In this document: piece by piece, positions 49,335 to 52,294 of the stretch
Layout of the letters: every line of letters begins with the position of its first letter
How positions within the stretch are numbered: position 1 is the stretch's first letter
NCBI RefSeq assembly: GCF_003013475.1
Contig: NZ_PXZO01000051.1
Location: 1 to 52,294 of the forward strand
Origin: Brevibacillus porteri
GTDB lineage: Bacteria; Bacillota; Bacilli; Brevibacillales; Brevibacillaceae
Reading direction: 5' to 3'
Length of the DNA stretch: 52,294 nt
Program-made: the position numbers and the translations under genes
The notes under the pieces: model-generated
The model's database searches: none
What the model was told of the DNA's origin: nothing
Seen by the model: only the letters and a program-made list of their open reading frames with translations

Positions 49335-49712
49335 TTGTCTAACGCAGTTAAAGCGATCATTGATAAACACCAGTATAATCAAGATATTAAGAAGTACTCG
49401 AACAGACACTTTTTTGGAGATCATTCTATTTTTGCTAAAATAAACTCCAAGAAGGAAGTGGAAATTGCTGAAAACACTGTCGCTACTAAGATCAAGATGT
49501 ACGATAAAACTTATCCTCTGGTAAGAGAAGACATAGAAGATCTGGAAAGAGCAGTAGGTAGGTTCGAGATTTCAGTAAAGAAAGTGATTCAGTGTTATGG
49601 TATGAGTGATTTTGACTATTCGGCTGAGGAACTTCAAGCTTTGATAGATAAAGTGTTTGATTTTTACAACGAAGTTCAGCGAATAGATTTTCGAAGAGTA
49701 TGCCAAGATTAG
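49335..49712 (+). CDS. Hypothetical element protein (125 aa)
   Basis: Soluble, charged, helical (VREDIEDLERAVGRFEISVKKVIQCYGMSDF). TTG start with GAGGGGGTG. Unrecognised. Followed by a short terminator of the repeated type. Confidence 0.65.
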   Translation: MSNAVKAIIDKHQYNQDIKKYSNRHFFGDHSIFAKINSKKEVEIAENTVATKIKMYDKTYPLVREDIEDLERAVGRFEISVKKVIQCYGMSDFDYSAEELQALIDKVFDFYNEVQRIDFRRVCQD

Positions 49713-49725
49713 GATTGCATAAGTA

Positions 49726-49750
49726 GCACCCACGCGGTGCTTTTTCTTTT
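49726..49750 (+). terminator. Repeated short terminator, copy 1
   Basis: GCACC-cacgc-GGTGC then TTTTTCTTTT. Identical flank GTAGCACCCACG is shared with copy 3 (51,398). Confidence 0.8.
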
Positions 49751-49894
49751 AACCGCCGATATGTAGGGGCTGATTGTTCTGCACCACCTCTAATAACGAC
49801 CGTAACCACGGATTGGATTGTGGTGGCCGTATTAAGTGGGTTTAATATAGACATCTATCTCCTACTGCTTCAAAATGTAACAGAGGGGGATTAT

Positions 49895-50653
49895 ATGAAA
49901 AAAAGAACTTTTTTAATTTGCTTATTAATTATATTTACGCCAATAATACTTGGTCTTATCCTCAACATACCAACAGGATTTCTGACAATTGGAGATGAGT
50001 CTTCATGGGTTGGTTTTTTTGGGAATTACTCTGGAGGGATTATAGGTGGAATAGTAGCAGTTTTAGTAGCAAAGATGCAGGTTAATGATCAGATTAACAG
50101 ACAAATAAAAAATGAAGAAGAAAATAAATTCATTAATCAAATGCCTGCTTTGATTAGTATTAAATATGAGTTAGTAAAAATGAAGAATTCAATTTCTTAT
50201 GCGTATAAATATAGAAACAGACTGTTTGAAACTGAGGACAGTTCGAAAGATGTTCATGAACTATTATATTATTCGACTATTAAGTTGTATCAATTAAGAG
50301 ATGAAAACTGGGCAAATATGTATAGTGTAACTAATGCGGATTTCCATGCAGACTTAATTGAATTAAAAAATCTTTATATAGATATCCAAGCAGCTTTAAA
50401 TACAGATATTAATAAAATGACTGAACAAGTTACTAATTTGTATATAGAAATAAATCATCCTAATGATGCCCAAATAATAGAATTGGAGATAGAAATAGAA
50501 AAAGCCAAACAAGCTAAAAAATTGATTTGGAACGAATTAAATGCAAAAAATTACTTAGAAATATTAGATAACCATATATCGATCATTGATATCGTAATCT
50601 CTTCAATAAAAGAATTACAAGAAGAACGTGAGAAGATTAGAGATGGAGCATAA
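49895..50653 (+). CDS. Two-helix membrane protein with coiled-coil domain
   Basis: 252 residues, AT-rich. Helix 1 (residues about 5-24: FLICLLIIFTPIILGLILNI) and helix 2 (about 42-60: GFFGNYSGGIIGGIVAVLVA) precede a long cytosolic helical domain ending in coiled coils (IIELEIEIEKAKQAKKLIWNEL, SIIDIVISSIKELQEEREKI). ATG at 49,895 with GAGGGGGATT. Membrane anchor plus helical effector is seen in phage-exclusion proteins; that role is inference only. Confidence 0.7.
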   Translation: MKKRTFLICLLIIFTPIILGLILNIPTGFLTIGDESSWVGFFGNYSGGIIGGIVAVLVAKMQVNDQINRQIKNEEENKFINQMPALISIKYELVKMKNSISYAYKYRNRLFETEDSSKDVHELLYYSTIKLYQLRDENWANMYSVTNADFHADLIELKNLYIDIQAALNTDINKMTEQVTNLYIEINHPNDAQIIELEIEIEKAKQAKKLIWNELNAKNYLEILDNHISIIDIVISSIKELQEEREKIRDGA

Positions 50654-50661
50654 GGTATGAG

Positions 50662-50683
50662 GCACCTACACGGTGCTTTTTAA
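50662..50683 (+). terminator. Repeated short terminator, copy 2
   Basis: GCACC-tacac-GGTGC then TTTTTAATTT; same arms as copies 1 and 3. Confidence 0.75.
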
Positions 50684-50861
50684 TTTGATCTCATTTTCTC
50701 GGATGCTGTACGCAAACATAATTGGCTATTACAAGACTACTTGGATAACAGTGACCACAACGGATATGATCGTGGCGGCTGCCTCACGCCGAAGGAAGTG
50801 GGGTAGACAAATCTTTCCTATTCTTTCAAAATTGATTTTGAATATAGAGGGGGATGAGTAG
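50684..50861. other. Junction region without a clear gene
   Basis: Contains 50,743-50,780, which resembles 49,791-49,830 at codon level (ITVTTTDMIVAA against ITTVTTDWIVVA). A 62-codon frame from a GTG in the terminator crosses it but lacks a ribosome site. Perhaps gene remnants. Confidence 0.35.
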
Positions 50862-51398
50862 ATGGAAACGTCAGAGTGGATTGCAGTCATAGGGGTGGTA
50901 GTTACTGGTTTTTTTAGTTACAAGGTTTGGCGAGCTACAAAAGAAAGTGCCAATGCCGCAAGTGCAAGCGCTAATGCAGCCATAGAGAGTGCCAATGCAG
51001 CCAAGGCTAGCAATGAGTTAAGTAGGCTACTACTGGAACAGTCAGTAAATAAAGAGCGCGCAGTAAAAAAGCAATACAGATATAAGGCGCTACAGGATGC
51101 GCGAAAGGTTTATATTTCACTTGTTAACCAAAATCCAAAAGTTAATTATGAGTGGATAATGAGTGCACCAAAAGAGACTGGCTTTTCGCTAGAGGAAATT
51201 GCAACGTATTTTTCTGATGATGAAGCTGTTCAATTACACAAGGCTTGGGAATCATATAAGCGTTACCTTGATAAACACTGGCCCGATATAAATCAGGGCA
51301 AATGGGGATTCTCTGGCAATGATGATGTCATTGCTGCAACTGAAACAGATGCGCCCATTCAAGAATTTCATTTACTAATAGGAGTACTGGAGAAGTAG
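50862..51398 (+). CDS. Membrane-anchored protein with Ala/Asn-rich coiled region
   Basis: 178 residues. One N-terminal membrane helix (residues 5-22: EWIAVIGVVVTGFFSYKVW) followed by an imperfect ESANAA repeat (ESANAASASANAAIESANAAK, about 29-50), likely a coiled stalk, then a globular domain with FSLEEIATYFSDDEAVQLHKAWESYKRYL. Ribosome site GAGGGGGATGAGTAG. Its stop codon overlaps terminator copy 3. Unknown role; layout recalls the preceding protein. Confidence 0.68.
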   Translation: METSEWIAVIGVVVTGFFSYKVWRATKESANAASASANAAIESANAAKASNELSRLLLEQSVNKERAVKKQYRYKALQDARKVYISLVNQNPKVNYEWIMSAPKETGFSLEEIATYFSDDEAVQLHKAWESYKRYLDKHWPDINQGKWGFSGNDDVIAATETDAPIQEFHLLIGVLEK

Positions 51399-51422
51399 CA
51401 CCCACGAGGTGCTTTTTCTTTT
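51398..51422 (+). terminator. Repeated short terminator, copy 3
   Basis: GCACC-cacga-GGTGC then TTTTTCTTTT; near-identical to copy 1 over 28 bases. Confidence 0.8.
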
Positions 51423-51435
51423 ACCTAAAACGACT

Positions 51436-51568
51436 GTACTCCACGTAGAGTACGGACAGAAGCGCCAGCCCTTGAAACATAAGGCTTATACAGCGATCGT
51501 ACTCCACGTAGAGGACAGTCACGACCGTACTCCACGTAGGGTACAGAACCGTACTCCACGTAGAGTAC
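51436..51568. repeat. Array of four 18-bp palindromes
   Basis: GTACTCCACGTAGAGTAC at 51,436-51,453 and 51,551-51,568; variants at 51,499-51,516 (right arm GAGGAC) and 51,527-51,544 (right arm GGGTAC). Spacing 63, 28 and 24 bases. Each forms arms GTACTC / GAGTAC around a near-palindromic ACGT centre. No gene overlaps. Confidence 0.8.
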
Positions 51569-51602
51569 AGTCAAAGTTTTTCCTTCATTAGAGCGCGAAG
51601 CC

Positions 51603-51638
51603 TAAAGAAAATCTTTAAAGAAAATATTAAAGAAATAT
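51603..51638. repeat. AT-rich tandem 12-13-mers
   Basis: TAAAGAAAATCTT, TAAAGAAAATATT and TAAAGAAATAT in tandem, directly after the palindrome array. Confidence 0.65.
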
Positions 51639-51680
51639 ACTCGCGACACTGTCACTCGTAATAGAGTGATTTTTTTATTT
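51639..51680 (+). terminator. Terminator-like hairpin, copy 2 of repeated element
   Basis: ACTCGCGACACTGTCACTCG, then GAGTG and seven Ts; parallels 39,631-39,677 in sequence and orientation. Confidence 0.65.
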
Positions 51681-51695
51681 GAGAGAAAGGAATGG

Positions 51696-51932
51696 TTGAG
51701 AGTGATAGAACCGATCAAACAGATCATGAATCATATTGAAGAACTAGATAACAGCATTGCAGCAATCAAGAGAAAGGGGAATGGTAGAGATCATGTGACA
51801 TGGGAGTCATACGGTCAGTTAATGCAAGCTAAGTCCACAGGGCTATTAGCTCTTGCACAAATAGAGGCAAATACAATGTTGAACAGACCAATAATCATAC
51901 AGGATTTAAAGGTAGAGGATATAATCACATGA
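51696..51932 (+). CDS. Hypothetical element protein (about 78 aa)
   Basis: Helical soluble protein (IEPIKQIMNHIEELDNSIAAIKRKGNGRDHVTWESYGQLMQAKSTGLLALAQIEANTML). Start uncertain: TTG 51,696 or GTG 51,702, both after AAAGGA. Coupled to the next gene by overlap (ATGA). Unrecognised. Confidence 0.6.
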   Translation: MRVIEPIKQIMNHIEELDNSIAAIKRKGNGRDHVTWESYGQLMQAKSTGLLALAQIEANTMLNRPIIIQDLKVEDIIT

Positions 51933-52240
51933 TAAAGAAATTCCTGTTGCTTTTTATTCTATTGATACTTTTATCAGGATGCGGAACAAGCAGAGAGTTC
52001 CTGGTAGTGAAGTATAACGAGCAAGATCACGTCATCACGTACTATCATGTCAAAGGCTTTCAGCCGACAAAGGATGAGGATAGTGTTTCTTTCTTCATGA
52101 TGCAAAATGGACAGCAGCTATTCATACAGGTCAGTGGCAATGTAGATGTGATCGAGATAACAGGAACTGATGTGAAGGAAGTCATGTCTAAGGTAGGCAT
52201 CGATTTTAAGGCTCAAGATGGACTGTCAACACCAAACTAG
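51929..52240 (+). CDS. Small lipoprotein
   Basis: 103 residues; signal peptide MIKKFLLLFILLILLSGC with lipobox LSGC (C18). Mature part of about 85 residues is beta-rich (EFLVVKYNEQDHVITYYHVKGF). Exported and lipid-anchored. Phage-borne lipoproteins can block superinfection (e.g. Ltp-type); that is inference. Function unknown. Confidence 0.72.
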   Translation: MIKKFLLLFILLILLSGCGTSREFLVVKYNEQDHVITYYHVKGFQPTKDEDSVSFFMMQNGQQLFIQVSGNVDVIEITGTDVKEVMSKVGIDFKAQDGLSTPN

Positions 52241-52294
52241 ACAGATTTCTTAATTGCTTTCTGTTTGTAAACGAAGAGACTGTAAAATCTTTTG
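52241..52294. other. Window end, no feature seen
   Basis: 54 bases with no ORF or hairpin; the element continues beyond the window. Confidence 0.5.

Noticed and set aside
50673..50861. 62-codon frame starting in terminator copy 2
   Set aside because: The GTG lies in the terminator stem and has no ribosome site; kept only as a possible remnant.
51436..51568. CRISPR array
   Set aside because: Only four short palindromic repeats with uneven spacing (63, 28, 24) and no cas genes nearby.
44044..52240. Phage structural or terminase genes
   Set aside because: No portal, terminase, capsid or tail motif is recognisable; so the element cannot be called a complete phage from this window.

Overview
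The window looks like a chromosomal segment of a mid-GC Firmicute of the order Bacillales. The gene families (yjcF/yjcG/yjcH cluster, FabI-type enoyl reductase, YitT, TerC/YjbE, YusU-like, ECF sigma/anti-sigma pair, a bacterial XPB helicase and a YjcD-like UvrD helicase) and purine-rich AGGAGG ribosome sites with frequent GTG/TTG starts suggest Paenibacillaceae, most likely Brevibacillus. That assignment is inference from gene content; no 16S or marker search was possible.

Bases 1 to about 37,340 are host chromosome in small operons separated by clear intrinsic terminators. In order: a GNAT enzyme, a YusU-like small protein and a DUF1835 protein; an ECF sigma factor with an unusually long zinc-type anti-sigma factor, beside an XPB-like helicase; a CNNM/CorC membrane protein; an ABC importer with two paralogous substrate-binding lipoproteins (PF04392/TrpX type), permease and ATPase; an MFS exporter divergent from an SgrR-type regulator; a TerB-like protein; surE and a run of poorly known genes including thpR; cheW; a TerC protein; an HD-GYP protein whose HD motif has lost its histidine; a RacA/MerR-like coiled-coil protein; a ZIP metal transporter; fabI; the UvrD-type helicase with a CoiA-like zinc motif; a second CNNM/CorC protein; YitT; an MBL hydrolase; a PHP phosphoesterase; a DinB protein; a TetR repressor that shares a near-identical operator with a DUF3995 membrane gene; yjcF/yjcG/yjcH; and a PgpA-family phosphatase.

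Two tRNA genes (CAU, Ile2-like, and Val-GAC) follow. The rest (about 37.5 kb to the end) is the left part of a prophage or related integrative element. A tyrosine integrase is read toward the tRNA-Val gene. A divergent CI/Cro-like switch drives a rightward operon that carries an rRNA-type boxA element, an excisionase-like HTH protein, a replication initiator, two tandem ArpU-like regulators and several small proteins. The right attachment site and all structural genes lie outside the window, if present.

From about 46.1 kb the element becomes an AT-rich cargo region. It holds an unknown protein followed by an HTH-ImmA/IrrE metallopeptidase (a pair resembling some phage-borne toxin-antitoxin or defence operons), a protein with a canonical HEPN RNase motif (RNxxxH) joined to a cysteine-rich zinc-binding tail, and membrane/coiled-coil proteins separated by near-identical short terminators. 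Next comes an array of four 18-bp palindromes beside AT-rich repeats, then a small lipoprotein. This cargo region is the best place to look for something new.
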